From positions 1,426,001 to 1,490,000 of the forward strand of contig NZ_CP009556.1 in NCBI RefSeq assembly GCF_000959365.1: DNA of 64,000 bases. The letters run 5' to 3'. The notes beneath the pieces are model-generated. The model searched no databases, had not been told where the DNA came from, and saw nothing but the letters and a program-made list of their open reading frames with translations. Both the position numbers and the translations under genes were made by a program. The stretch is from Burkholderia oklahomensis C6786. GTDB taxonomy: Bacteria > Pseudomonadota > Gammaproteobacteria > Burkholderiales > Burkholderiaceae. Shown piece by piece: positions 55,163 to 62,865 of the stretch; position 1 is the first letter of the stretch, and each line of letters starts with the position of its first letter.

Positions 55163-55799
55163 CGACATCACCGGCCTTCTGATCGCCGTGCTCGTGATGA
55201 GCATGGTGCCGTTCATCGCGATGGTGGTCACGTCGTACGCGAAGATCGTCGTCGTGCTCGGCCTGCTGCGCAACGCGCTCGGCGTGCAGCAGGTGCCGCC
55301 GAACATGGTGCTGAACGGCATCGCGATCCTCGTGTCGCTGTACATCATGGCGCCGATCGGCTTCGCCGCGCAGCAGCAGCTTCAGGGCCAGGCGCTGTCG
55401 CCGCAGCCGACGCAGGCGATGCTGCAGGCGTTCGGCGCGGCGAAGGAGCCGTTCCGCCAGTTCCTCGCCGCGCACTCGCGCGAGCGCGAGAAGCGCTTCT
55501 TCCTGCGCTCCGCGTCGGTGATCTGGCCGAAGGCCGCGGCCGCGCAGCTTCGTGAAGACGACCTGATCGTTCTCGCGCCCGCGTTCACGCTCGCGCAGAT
55601 GACCGACGCGTTCCGCATCGGCTTCATCCTCTACATCGCGTTCATCATCGTCGATCTCGTGATCGCGAACGTGCTGATGTCGATGGGGATGAACCAGGTG
55701 CAGCCGACCAACGTCGCGATTCCGTTCAAGCTGATGCTGTTCGTCGTGATGGACGGCTGGTCGACGCTCGTGCACGGCCTCGTGCTGACCTATTCCTGA
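55149..55799 (+). CDS. hrcR: T3SS export apparatus protein HrcR (SctR)
   Basis: 216 residues, full length for FliP/SctR. It shows the signature SYAKIVVVLGLLRNALGVQQVPPNMVLNGIAI and, after a hydrophilic loop, TDAFRIGFILYIAFIIVDLVIANVLMSMGMNQV. Five HrcR chains form the core of the export gate with HrcS and HrcT. The start overlaps the end of hrcQ. Confidence 0.97.
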   Translation: MVQFNDITGLLIAVLVMSMVPFIAMVVTSYAKIVVVLGLLRNALGVQQVPPNMVLNGIAILVSLYIMAPIGFAAQQQLQGQALSPQPTQAMLQAFGAAKEPFRQFLAAHSREREKRFFLRSASVIWPKAAAAQLREDDLIVLAPAFTLAQMTDAFRIGFILYIAFIIVDLVIANVLMSMGMNQVQPTNVAIPFKLMLFVVMDGWSTLVHGLVLTYS

Positions 55800-55839
55800 T
55801 TCCCGATTCCCGATGCCCGATTTCGAGGAGATTCGCCCG

Positions 55840-56103
55840 ATGGAAATCGACGACCTGATCCGGCTCACGTCGCAAGGCATGATGCTGTGTCTCTACATCT
55901 CGCTGCCTGTCGTGCTCGTCGCGGCCGTGTCCGGGCTCGCGATTTCGTTCCTGCAGGCGATCACGTCGCTGCAGGAGCAGAGCATCTCGTACGGCGTGAA
56001 GCTCGTCGCGGTGACGGTGACCGTCACGATCGCCGGACCGTGGGCGGCCGCCGAGATCCTGCATTTCGCGCAGCAGCTCATATCCGCGGCGGTGCCGTCA
56101 TGA
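55840..56103 (+). CDS. hrcS: T3SS export apparatus protein HrcS (SctS)
   Basis: 87 residues with two membrane hairpin helices, standard for FliQ/SctS (LCLYISLPVVLVAAVSGLAISFLQAITSLQEQSISY, then KLVAVTVTVTIAGPWAAAEIL). The ATG at 55840 has GAGGAG 9-14 bases upstream; an upstream in-frame ATG at 55813 lies within a 7-base repeat (GATTCCC) just after hrcR and is less likely. Ends in an ATGA overlap with hpaA. Confidence 0.95.
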   Translation: MEIDDLIRLTSQGMMLCLYISLPVVLVAAVSGLAISFLQAITSLQEQSISYGVKLVAVTVTVTIAGPWAAAEILHFAQQLISAAVPS

Positions 56104-56978
56104 GCCGCATCGCACGCGCGGTCGCGCAGGCCGTTCACGCGGCGAAGCCCGATTTGCGGCGGCGCCGGCCGGTGCGCGCGCGCACCGCGGCGACCTACGG
56201 CAAGTACGGCACGCGCTTCACCTACTCGAACGGCTATCAGGCGAATGCGATCGCCGCGCGCAACCAGATGCTGGCCAAGCTGAAGCCGCGTCCGAAGACG
56301 GGCGCGGCGGGATCGCGCCGGCGCCGCCGCGCCGACAGCCAGGGGGAAGCGTTCGACGCCGGCGACGAATCGCCGGCGCCGCAAGCACACGTCGCGCCGC
56401 ATGAAGAGCACGACCGGCATTCGGGCGGACAGGGCGGCGGGCAGCAGCAGCGCGACCAGGACGAGCGCGACGACGAATCCGCGAGCGTTTCCGCGCTGCC
56501 GCGCGTGCGCGCGGCGCGCGCACGGCCGACGCCCGCGCCCGCTCAGCGCGCGCTGACCGACATCGCCGGCACGCTCGCGGACGCGGCGGAGCGCGAGCAT
56601 GCGCTGAGGCATCTGTGGGCCGACACGCTGCTGCGGCTCGGCCGGCGTCTCGACGCCGAGCCGGGCGCGCGAGTCACGGCGGCGCTGCTCAGTCACAACG
56701 CGGACCTGCTCGCCGCGCGCCTGCGCACCGGGCCGTGGACGCCGATCGGCTGGGACGGCGTGAAGCAGCTGCTGCTCGACGCGATGCAGAGCATCGGCGG
56801 CGCGCCGCGCGATGCGGCGGCCGCGCGCGGCGAACGCGCAAGCACGCATTACCTGTTGCTGCCGCTGCTCGTATTCAACGCGGAGCGTCCGTCGACGAGC
56901 GTGCAGCTCTCGCGCGCGGTCGCGAGCGTCGCGACGCTGCGCGGCGGCGTGTCGATCGGAGAGCGGCCGCGTTCGTGA
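56100..56978 (+). CDS. hpaA: HpaA-like T3SS export control protein
   Basis: 292 residues. The Arg-rich N-terminus (RRRRPVRARTAATYGKYGTRFTYSNGYQANAIAARNQMLAKLKPRPKTG) has basic clusters including RRRRR near residue 75. The middle is disordered and charged. The C-terminal domain is helical (ADTLLRLGRRLDAEPGARVTAALL). Sequence similarity to Xanthomonas HpaA is only of a general kind, so the call rests on the position between hrcS and hrcD. HpaA in Xanthomonas is both an export control factor and a secreted protein with nuclear localisation signals. Confidence 0.7.
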   Translation: MSRIARAVAQAVHAAKPDLRRRRPVRARTAATYGKYGTRFTYSNGYQANAIAARNQMLAKLKPRPKTGAAGSRRRRRADSQGEAFDAGDESPAPQAHVAPHEEHDRHSGGQGGGQQQRDQDERDDESASVSALPRVRAARARPTPAPAQRALTDIAGTLADAAEREHALRHLWADTLLRLGRRLDAEPGARVTAALLSHNADLLAARLRTGPWTPIGWDGVKQLLLDAMQSIGGAPRDAAAARGERASTHYLLLPLLVFNAERPSTSVQLSRAVASVATLRGGVSIGERPRS

Positions 56979-56999
56979 GCGGCGCGACGCGCACGATGC

Positions 57000-57023
57000 T
57001 TCGCGAACGCGGCGACGATTTCG
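57000..57023 (+). promoter_or_regulatory. hrpII box upstream of hrcD-hrpD6-hrpE-hpaB
   Basis: TTCG (57000-57003), 16 bases, TTCG (57020-57023). TATTCT at 57056-57061 lies 32 bases downstream, a strong -10-like hexamer. The box is 135 bases before the hrcD ATG and shows that hrcD has its own HrpB-dependent promoter. Confidence 0.82.
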
Positions 57024-57157
57024 CACGACGAACGAACCGCGACGCCGCATCGAACTATTCTGGCTGCATGGATGAACGATGCAGTGCGATCGAAGCGGCG
57101 CATCGAACCCGATCGATTCGATCGAAGCAATGAAGCACTCGACGCAAGGAGCGACTC

Positions 57158-58156
57158 ATGAAGCTGTTGCGGATCCTGACCGGCTTGCACGCCGGCGCGG
57201 AAATCGCGCTCGACGCCGGCGAGCACCGGATCGGCGCGGGCGAGGATGCGGAGATTCGCATCACCGACTGGCGCGACGGCGATCTGCTGCTGTCGATCGA
57301 TGCGCAGGGCGTGACGCGCGCGCGGCGCGCGGCGTCCGTGCCGTCCGAGACGGCCGCCGATCCGTTCGACGCGGACGGCTCGCCGCTCCTGATGCTCGAC
57401 TTCGTGCCGGTGCCGTTCGGCGAGACGGCGCTCTGCGTCGGGCCCGCCGACGGCGAATGGCCGGGCGATCTCGAATTGCTCGCGACGCTGTGGGCGCCGC
57501 CGCCCGGCGCCGACGCGGCAAGACGCGGCGCGCAGCGCAAGCTCGCGGCGTGCGCGGCGGCGGGCGGCGCGCTCGTCGCCGGCTTGCTCGGGATGGGCGC
57601 GATGCTGGCGAGCGCGCATCCGAGCGCGCCGCCCGCGATCGAGACCGTCGATGCGCTCGCGATTCGCGTCGGCGCGGAGCTGAAGCGCGTGGGCTACGCG
57701 GAGCTGCACGCGGCGCCGCGCGGCGCGATGGTCGCCGTCACCGGGATGGTCGCGACGCCGGCCGACGATCTCGCCGCGCGCAAGCTGCTCGACCGGCTCG
57801 CCGCGCATCGCGCCGAACGCCAGTACGACGTCGCGCAGGACGATGCGCAGAGCATCGGCGAGTCGCTTGGCGTGTCGGGTGCGACGGTCGCGTATGCGGG
57901 GCAGGGGCGCTTTCGCGTGTCGGGCGTCGTGCCGAGCATCGGGCAACTGAACGCGGCGGTCGAGCGGGTGCGCGCGGACGTCGGCCCGAACGTGCGCGCG
58001 ATCGAAGTCGATGCGCGCCAGTCCGGCGACGCGCCCGTGCCCGTCGCGTATTCGGGGATGCTCGAGATCGGCGACGTGCGCTACATCGAGACGCCGGACG
58101 GCGTGAAGCACGTGTTTGCGGGCGCGTCGGCGGACGGCGCGCCGGACCTCAACTGA
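57158..58156 (+). CDS. hrcD: T3SS inner-membrane ring protein HrcD (SctD)
   Basis: 332 residues. The N-terminal ~115 are an FHA-like cytoplasmic domain (LLRILTGLHAGAEIALDAGEHRIGAGEDAEIRI). A single membrane helix follows (AACAAAGGALVAGLLGMGAMLAS, residues ~130-150) and then periplasmic ring-building/BON-like domains. This matches SctD/HrcD topology. It forms the outer part of the inner-membrane ring around HrcJ. Confidence 0.9.
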   Translation: MKLLRILTGLHAGAEIALDAGEHRIGAGEDAEIRITDWRDGDLLLSIDAQGVTRARRAASVPSETAADPFDADGSPLLMLDFVPVPFGETALCVGPADGEWPGDLELLATLWAPPPGADAARRGAQRKLAACAAAGGALVAGLLGMGAMLASAHPSAPPAIETVDALAIRVGAELKRVGYAELHAAPRGAMVAVTGMVATPADDLAARKLLDRLAAHRAERQYDVAQDDAQSIGESLGVSGATVAYAGQGRFRVSGVVPSIGQLNAAVERVRADVGPNVRAIEVDARQSGDAPVPVAYSGMLEIGDVRYIETPDGVKHVFAGASADGAPDLN

Positions 58157-58183
58157 TGGGACTCAACTGACGGGAGAAGCGGC

Positions 58184-58435
58184 ATGTACGAAGCACTGGA
58201 ACGGGCAGCGGACGAATACGGACCGCTCGAGCGGGCGCTCGCGGCGCCCGACGCGGCCGCGCGGATCGACGCGATCCGCCAGGCGCTCGGCGAGACGGCC
58301 GAGCGCGTGAGCGCGGCCACCGCGCAGGCGGCGAGCGACTACGACCGCGACGCGATGCAGAAGATCTATCGCGGGCTGCTCGCGGCGCAGCGGATCGTGG
58401 CGACGCTGAACGAGGCGAACGCGACGGCCGCCTAG
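58184..58435 (+). CDS. hrpD6: HrpD6-like small T3SS protein
   Basis: 83 residues, all helical and acidic (LERAADEYGPLERALAAPDAAARIDAIRQALGETAERVSAATAQAASDYDRDAMQKIYRGLLAAQRIV). The size and the place between hrcD and the pilin-like gene match Xanthomonas hrpD6, which is needed for T3SS function and affects hrp gene expression. Starts after a GGGAGAAGCGGC site. Confidence 0.75.
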   Translation: MYEALERAADEYGPLERALAAPDAAARIDAIRQALGETAERVSAATAQAASDYDRDAMQKIYRGLLAAQRIVATLNEANATAA

Positions 58436-58603
58436 CGGCCGAGGTTTCGCCGCGCGGCGTGCGGCGGCGGACGGAGCGGCGCGAGCCGTTCCCGACGAGG
58501 CCGCACGCTGCGCGGCAAAAAAGCGGCGGGCCGCGATACGAAGCGGAACCGCCGGATCTTTGTCACTGCGTGTACGAATCACGCAATTTTCTGGAGAGTG
58601 ATC

Positions 58604-58780
58604 ATGTCGGCATTGGTAGGCGGAGCGCTGGGCGAAATGACCAAGGACACGATGGCAGGCATCGCGTTTTCGAAGACGGCAACGAAACTGCAGCAGATGC
58701 AGGAAATGACGAAGACGGAGAACGAAACGAAGAAGCAGGCCACGAAGATGGTCTCCGACGCGGCGAAGCCGGCGCAGTAA
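58604..58780 (+). CDS. hrpE: Hrp pilin/needle-like small protein (HrpE/HrpY position)
   Basis: 58 residues with no Cys or signal peptide: a short hydrophobic N-terminus (MSALVGGALGEMTKDTMAGIAF) then an amphipathic helix (TKLQQMQEMTKTENETKKQATKMV). The size, composition and place after hrpD6 fit an Hrp2 pilus subunit, although it is shorter than HrpE (93) or HrpY (83). CTGGAGAG precedes the ATG. A strong terminator follows directly, as expected for a highly made pilus subunit. The gap before it (58436-58603) has no box. Confidence 0.75.
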   Translation: MSALVGGALGEMTKDTMAGIAFSKTATKLQQMQEMTKTENETKKQATKMVSDAAKPAQ

Positions 58781-58810
58781 GCCGGCTGTCGTTCGGCATC
58801 GTGTTGGGCG

Positions 58811-58840
58811 GCCGGCGCGCGAGCGCCGGCTGTATTTTTT
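58811..58840 (+). terminator. Rho-independent terminator after hrpE
   Basis: GCCGGCGC (58811-58818), loop GCGA (a GNRA tetraloop), GCGCCGGC (58823-58830), then TGTATTTTTT. The hairpin lies 31 bases after the hrpE stop and 32 bases before hpaB. It would enrich hrpE mRNA over hpaB mRNA if it is partly read through. Confidence 0.85.
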
Positions 58841-58871
58841 GGGAGACGCCGGATACCGGGGTGGAGCGGCC

Positions 58872-59327
58872 ATGAGTTGGGAACGTTATGCAGAGGTCGT
58901 CGCTGAGGTGTGCGCGGTCGTCGATTTGCCGGACGTCGATTACGTGCTCGAGACGCGCACGATCGACGTCGAGGGCTTCGACGTGCGCATCGAGTACTTC
59001 GACGAGGACCCGGAGTCAATGTACGTGAACTTCCATTACGGGATCGTCAGCGCGGGCCGCACGCTCGCGGTGTACCGGCTGCTGCTCGAGGCGAACCTGC
59101 TGATCTACGCGCAGGACCAGGCGCAGCTCGGGATCGACGCGGACACGGGCAGCATCGTGCTGCTGATGCGGCTGCCGCTCACGCCGGACGTGACGGGCGA
59201 GACGGTCGCCGATCTGTTCGCGCACTACGCGGAGCACGGCCGCTACTGGCGGCAGAACATCATCGAATCGGGCGACGAGATGTTCAGCGGGATCGCGTCC
59301 GGCGAATATTACTGGCTGCGGGTGTAG
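58872..59327 (+). CDS. hpaB: HpaB-like class IB T3SS chaperone
   Basis: 151 residues, acidic, with a CesT/Tir-chaperone-like fold (RYAEVVAEVCAVVDLPDVDYVLETRTIDVEGFDVRIEYF, then NLLIYAQDQAQLGIDADTGSIVLLMRLPL). In Xanthomonas HpaB binds many effectors and brings them to HrcN. The position after hrpE and the size match. No own hrpII box was found, so transcription comes from the hrcD promoter through the terminator. Confidence 0.88.
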   Translation: MSWERYAEVVAEVCAVVDLPDVDYVLETRTIDVEGFDVRIEYFDEDPESMYVNFHYGIVSAGRTLAVYRLLLEANLLIYAQDQAQLGIDADTGSIVLLMRLPLTPDVTGETVADLFAHYAEHGRYWRQNIIESGDEMFSGIASGEYYWLRV

Positions 59328-59518
59328 CGGCGCGCGGCGCGCGGATGGCGGCGCCCGCCAATCGTAACGGAACGTCACAAACTGCTGCGCGGATTCGGCC
59401 CGGACGAGACGATGGCGGCACGCATCCACGCGCTGCGCCCCGCGACGAGCGGCGGCGCCGGGCGCGCGGATCGAGCCTGGACACTTCGTATTCAAACCGC
59501 TCGCCGAGAGGAGCCGCC

Positions 59519-60943
59519 ATGTTTTCGACACTGTATTTCGCCGCCGCCGCCGCGCTCGCCAATCCGTCGTCCAACCCCGTCTACGCCGCGCGCGTGCTCG
59601 ACGGCCGCTTCGCCGAAGCGGCCGCGCTCGTCGCCGCGCGCGGCGACGCCGAGCCGGGCGGCGTGGCCGCCGACGTGCGCGACGTCCAGGCCTATGCGGA
59701 CATCCAGCTCGTGCTCGGCCGCTTCGAAGAAGCCGAGGACACGTTCCGCCGCGCGCAGAAGCTGCTGCGCGAATCGCGCGACCTGACGCGCGTGATGAGC
59801 TGCCGCAACGCGAGCTGGCAGGCGTTCTTCCAGAACCGCTTCGGCATCGCGCAGGCCGGATTCCAGCGGATCGCCGACGATCGCGCGGCGAGCGCCGAGC
59901 AGAGGCTCGAGAGCCTCGTCGGCACGTGCGTCGTCATGCACCATCTCGGCCGCGCCGAAGACGCGATGGCGACGCTCGACGCGCTCGACGCGGCCGCTCG
60001 CGACGCCGATCCGCGCTGGCGGTCGCTCGCGTACGCGCTGCGTGCGGACTTGCTGCTGCAATACCAGATCGGCCGCGCCGACGCGCTCGGCGATCACGTG
60101 TACTGGCGCTCGGCGCTCGCCGATCTGCCGCTGTCGGCGTTCGCTGAAATGCGCGTGTCGACGGCCGACGCCGAAGCGATGCCGCTGCTGCGGATGCGCG
60201 TCGACTACATGCGTCAGGCGCGCGCGCTCGCCGCGGGCGATCACGCGGCGCTCGAGCGGATCGACACGCACGTGAGCTGGTGCGCGAAGACGGGCCTCGT
60301 CGACTATCAGCGCAGCGTGCGACTCGAAGTGGCGCTCGCCGCGCTCGCCGGCCAGGCGCCGAACGTCGCGGACACGATGATCGCGCCGTATCGAGACGCG
60401 GCCGGGCGCTGCGGCTCGCACGTGCGCTGGACGCTCGACTATCTGTACTGCGCGGCGAAGGTGCGCGAGCAGCAGGGGCGGATGCGCGAATCGTCGTCGC
60501 TGTATGCGCGCTATGCGCTGGCGTCGGTGCGGCATGTGCGATCCGACGGCGCGGCGCTCGCGATCGCGCGCTGCGGCACGCACGCCGCCGCGCCGAGCGA
60601 CGACGTCAGCGCGCGGCTGCCCGGCAAGTACCGGCGCGCGTATCGCTATCTGATGGAGCGGCTCGATCAGCGCGATCTGTCGGTGCGCGAGATCGCCGCG
60701 CACATCGACGTGACCGAGCGTGCGCTGCAGGCGGCGTTCAAGACTTATCTCGGGCTGTCGCCGAGCGAGCTCATTCGCCGGCAGCGGATGGAGCGGATTC
60801 GCGGCGAGCTGCTGTCCGACGCGCCGCGCGCGACGAGCGTGCTGGAGATCGCGAGCCGCTGGGGCATCCAGCATCGGTCGACGCTCGTGAACGGCTATCG
60901 GCGGATGTTCGACGAAGCGCCTTCGCAGACGTTCGATCGGTGA
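59519..60943 (+). CDS. hrpB: AraC-type regulator HrpB (HrpX-like) of the T3SS
   Basis: 474 residues, the size of Ralstonia HrpB (477). Residues ~1-340 are TPR-like helical repeats (RFAEAAALVAARGDAEPGG, QLVLGRFEEAEDTFRRAQKLL). The C-terminal AraC double helix-turn-helix spans ~370-470 (LDQRDLSVREIAAHIDVTERALQAAFKTYLGLSPSELIRRQR). HrpB activates promoters with TTCG-N16-TTCG, and seven such boxes occur in this window. The ATG at 59519 has GAGAGGAG upstream. No hrpII box is seen before hrpB itself, consistent with separate control by HrpG-like regulators. Confidence 0.92.
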   Translation: MFSTLYFAAAAALANPSSNPVYAARVLDGRFAEAAALVAARGDAEPGGVAADVRDVQAYADIQLVLGRFEEAEDTFRRAQKLLRESRDLTRVMSCRNASWQAFFQNRFGIAQAGFQRIADDRAASAEQRLESLVGTCVVMHHLGRAEDAMATLDALDAAARDADPRWRSLAYALRADLLLQYQIGRADALGDHVYWRSALADLPLSAFAEMRVSTADAEAMPLLRMRVDYMRQARALAAGDHAALERIDTHVSWCAKTGLVDYQRSVRLEVALAALAGQAPNVADTMIAPYRDAAGRCGSHVRWTLDYLYCAAKVREQQGRMRESSSLYARYALASVRHVRSDGAALAIARCGTHAAAPSDDVSARLPGKYRRAYRYLMERLDQRDLSVREIAAHIDVTERALQAAFKTYLGLSPSELIRRQRMERIRGELLSDAPRATSVLEIASRWGIQHRSTLVNGYRRMFDEAPSQTFDR

Positions 60944-61130
60944 GTCGCCGAAGGGCGCGGCCCGTCGCGTCGAGCCGCCCGCCGATTGCCTGCCGGGCGG
61001 TCGTCTGGATCGGATGACAACGATGAACCCGGCGCGCGTGTCGTCGTCGACCGGCGGCGGCGCGTTGCGCAGGATCGCCACGGCGGCGCGACACCGCCAA
61101 TCCGCGATAGCGCGATACCGCGATAGCGCG
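60944..61130. other. Convergent intergenic region, nothing recognised
   Basis: 187 bases between hrpB (rightward) and the repeat-containing candidate effector (leftward). No clear terminator with a T run is visible. Confidence 0.3.
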
Positions 61131-61979
61131 TTACGACGGCGACACTGCCTTCTTGATCATGTCGATCAACTTCATCCTGAAGCTGTTGAGCATCTCCGCG
61201 ATCGCCAGCAACTGATTCGCGTAGCCGATCGCGTGCTGCGCCGCGATCGTCTGCCCGGTCGCATGGTGAATGTCGTGGAGGCTCGGCATGCCGGCCGCGG
61301 TGAGCGTATGCGCGAGCGGCGGCGCGCCGTGAACGCCCGGCGTCGCGTGCGCGGCTTCGTGCGCATGCGCCGCATGAAGAACGGTCGGCTGCAGAACGGG
61401 TATATGCGCCACTGTCTGCAATTCGGCGGGCGTGGCTTCGAGCCGTGACGGTTGCGCACTGGCGGGCTTCGTCGCCGGCGGCGGATCGCCCAGATCGATG
61501 AGATCGGCTTCGTGCGCGTGCGCCGCATGAAGAACGGTCGGCTGCAGAACGGGTATATGCGCCACTGTCTGCAATTCGGCGGGCGTGGCTTCGAGCCGTG
61601 ACGGTTGCGCACCGGCGGGCTTCGTCGCCGGCGGCGGATCGCTCAAATCGATGAGATCGGCTTCGTGCGCGTGCGCTTGCACTTGCGCGTGCTTCGGCGA
61701 TGCGTCCGTTTTCTGCGCATCCGGATTGGACGACGATCCGCCGGGCGGCGATCCGCCGGGCGACGACGTGCCCGATGGCGCGACGGCGTTCTTGCGCGAC
61801 ATGCGCGCGCGCTGCATCGGATTGCCCGAAGACGTCAGCCCTGGCGGCTTGACTCGGATGGCACCCCGCCGCTTGAGCGTGGCGGCGGCGCGCGCGTCCG
61901 CGACGCCCGGTGGCTGAGTGTGGTCGGTCTGGCCGATGCTCGTGGCGGCTGACGAGCGCGACGGGGCGATTTGAGTCAC
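61131..61979 (-). CDS. Repeat-containing candidate T3SS effector, HrpB-regulon gene
   Basis: 282 residues from a GTG at 61979 with CAGGAG 8-13 bases upstream. The first ~100 residues are Ser/Thr/Pro/Ala-rich and fit a T3SS export signal region (VTQIAPSRSSAATSIGQTD). Residues ~108-209 are two nearly identical 51-residue repeats (HEADLIDLSDPPPATKPAG, then LEATPAELQTVAHIPVLQPTVLHAAHA). The C-terminus is a helix with hydrophobic face (QLLAIAEMLNSFRMKLIDMIKKAV). A hrpII box with a perfect -10 is upstream. No catalytic domain recognised. Confidence 0.68.
   Translation of the reverse strand: MTQIAPSRSSAATSIGQTDHTQPPGVADARAAATLKRRGAIRVKPPGLTSSGNPMQRARMSRKNAVAPSGTSSPGGSPPGGSSSNPDAQKTDASPKHAQVQAHAHEADLIDLSDPPPATKPAGAQPSRLEATPAELQTVAHIPVLQPTVLHAAHAHEADLIDLGDPPPATKPASAQPSRLEATPAELQTVAHIPVLQPTVLHAAHAHEAAHATPGVHGAPPLAHTLTAAGMPSLHDIHHATGQTIAAQHAIGYANQLLAIAEMLNSFRMKLIDMIKKAVSPS
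61352..61657. repeat. Two 153-bp tandem repeats inside the candidate effector
   Basis: The 153-bp unit (51 codons) occurs twice in tandem with only a few mismatches, and the start of a third copy (CGGCTTCGTGCGCGTGCG) is seen at 61658. The frame is kept, so copy number changes would give proteins of different length. Confidence 0.93.
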
Positions 61980-62090
61980 GATACGGCTCCTGAAGGGAGG
62001 CAAGCCTCGGAGTCGCCCGCCGTGCAGGGCACGCGCCGGGCGACGTAGCGGCACTGTACGTCGACGTGCGCGCCGCGGCCGGCCGCGGTG

Positions 62091-62114
62091 CGAAGCGACG
62101 CAATTGCGTGCGAA
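62091..62114 (-). promoter_or_regulatory. hrpII box of the repeat-containing effector gene (leftward)
   Basis: On the minus strand TTCG (62114-62111), 16 bases, TTCG (62094-62091). TACAGT at 62058-62053 is a perfect YANNRT hexamer 32 bases downstream. It lies 112 bases from the GTG start and 49 bases from the oppositely directed box at 62163. Confidence 0.85.
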
Positions 62115-62162
62115 CGTCGCGGGCGCGATATCGGATACGCGAGTGCGAATACGCGAGCGCGG

Positions 62163-62186
62163 TTCGCGCACGCCGCCATGCCTTCG
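62163..62186 (+). promoter_or_regulatory. hrpII box of the acetyltransferase gene (rightward)
   Basis: TTCG (62163-62166), 16 bases, TTCG (62183-62186). GACAAT at 62219-62224, 32 bases downstream, matches the -10 in five of six positions. The box is 71 bases before the ATG. Confidence 0.75.
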
Positions 62187-62256
62187 CACGCGCCCGGCGC
62201 GGTCGCGTGTCGACGCCCGACAATCGGCGTGTCCTTTCCTTGAACCGGAGTCGCCG

Positions 62257-62865
62257 ATGAACGCCTTCCGTCCGCCCGAGCTGATCGAAACCGAGCGTCT
62301 GCGCATGCGCCCGCTCGTCGACGACGACGCACACGAAGCCTTCGACGCGCTGTTCGGCGATCCGGTGACGACGCTCGATCTGCCGTGGCCGATGCATCGC
62401 AGCGTCGACGAATCGCGCGCGAGCATCCGCCGTCTCGCCGACGGCTGGCGCAGCGGCGCGTTCTTCAGCTGGGGGCTGTTCGAGAAGCGAAACGGCTGCC
62501 TGATCGGCACGCTCGAGATGCACGGCCGTCCGCCGCGCGTCGAGATCGGACTCCTGACGAGCTTCGCGCCGGGGCGCGTGCGGACGCGCGCGTGGTCGGA
62601 GATGCTGCGCAAGATCCTCGGCTGGCTGATCGCGCAGCCGGGCGTGTACCGGATCGAGGCGTTCTGCTCGGTGACGGGCAAGGCCGCGCCGTTCATGCCG
62701 CGCTTGGGCTTCGTCTGCGAGGGGACCGTGCGGAATTACGAGGCGCGTCCGAATCGCGGGATGAGCGCGGGCGACAGCTATCTGTTCGCGATCACGAAGG
62801 CGCCGCGGGCGGTGGACGGAGTCGTGGAGGACGGCGGGGCGGCATCGTCGCGGCGAGCGGCGTGA
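62257..62865 (+). CDS. GNAT acetyltransferase (RimJ/RimL-like) with a hrpII box
   Basis: 202 residues, starting with LIETERLRMRPLVDDDAHEAFDAL, the usual Acetyltransf_3 opening. RVEIGLLTSFAPGRVRTRAWSEMLRKILGWLIAQPGVYRIEAFCSVTGKAAPFMPRLGFVCEGTVRNYEAR follows, with the acetyl-CoA loop altered (no clear Q/RxxGxG/A; the place reads APGRVRTRA). The C-terminal 20 residues are low-complexity. It may acetylate proteins or small molecules. The divergent hrpII box suggests it is switched on with the T3SS, so it could be a regulator of, or a substrate for, that system. CCGGAG is at the RBS position. Confidence 0.8.
   Translation: MNAFRPPELIETERLRMRPLVDDDAHEAFDALFGDPVTTLDLPWPMHRSVDESRASIRRLADGWRSGAFFSWGLFEKRNGCLIGTLEMHGRPPRVEIGLLTSFAPGRVRTRAWSEMLRKILGWLIAQPGVYRIEAFCSVTGKAAPFMPRLGFVCEGTVRNYEARPNRGMSAGDSYLFAITKAPRAVDGVVEDGGAASSRRAA

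Noticed and set aside
58446..58603. Search for a hrpII box directly before hrpE
   Set aside because: Only one TTCG (58446-58449) is found, with no partner at 16 bases. hrpE is assigned to the hrcD transcript.
59328..59518. hrpII box before the hrpB regulator gene
   Set aside because: TTCG copies are present but none is paired at 16 bases, so autoregulation through this motif is not supported.
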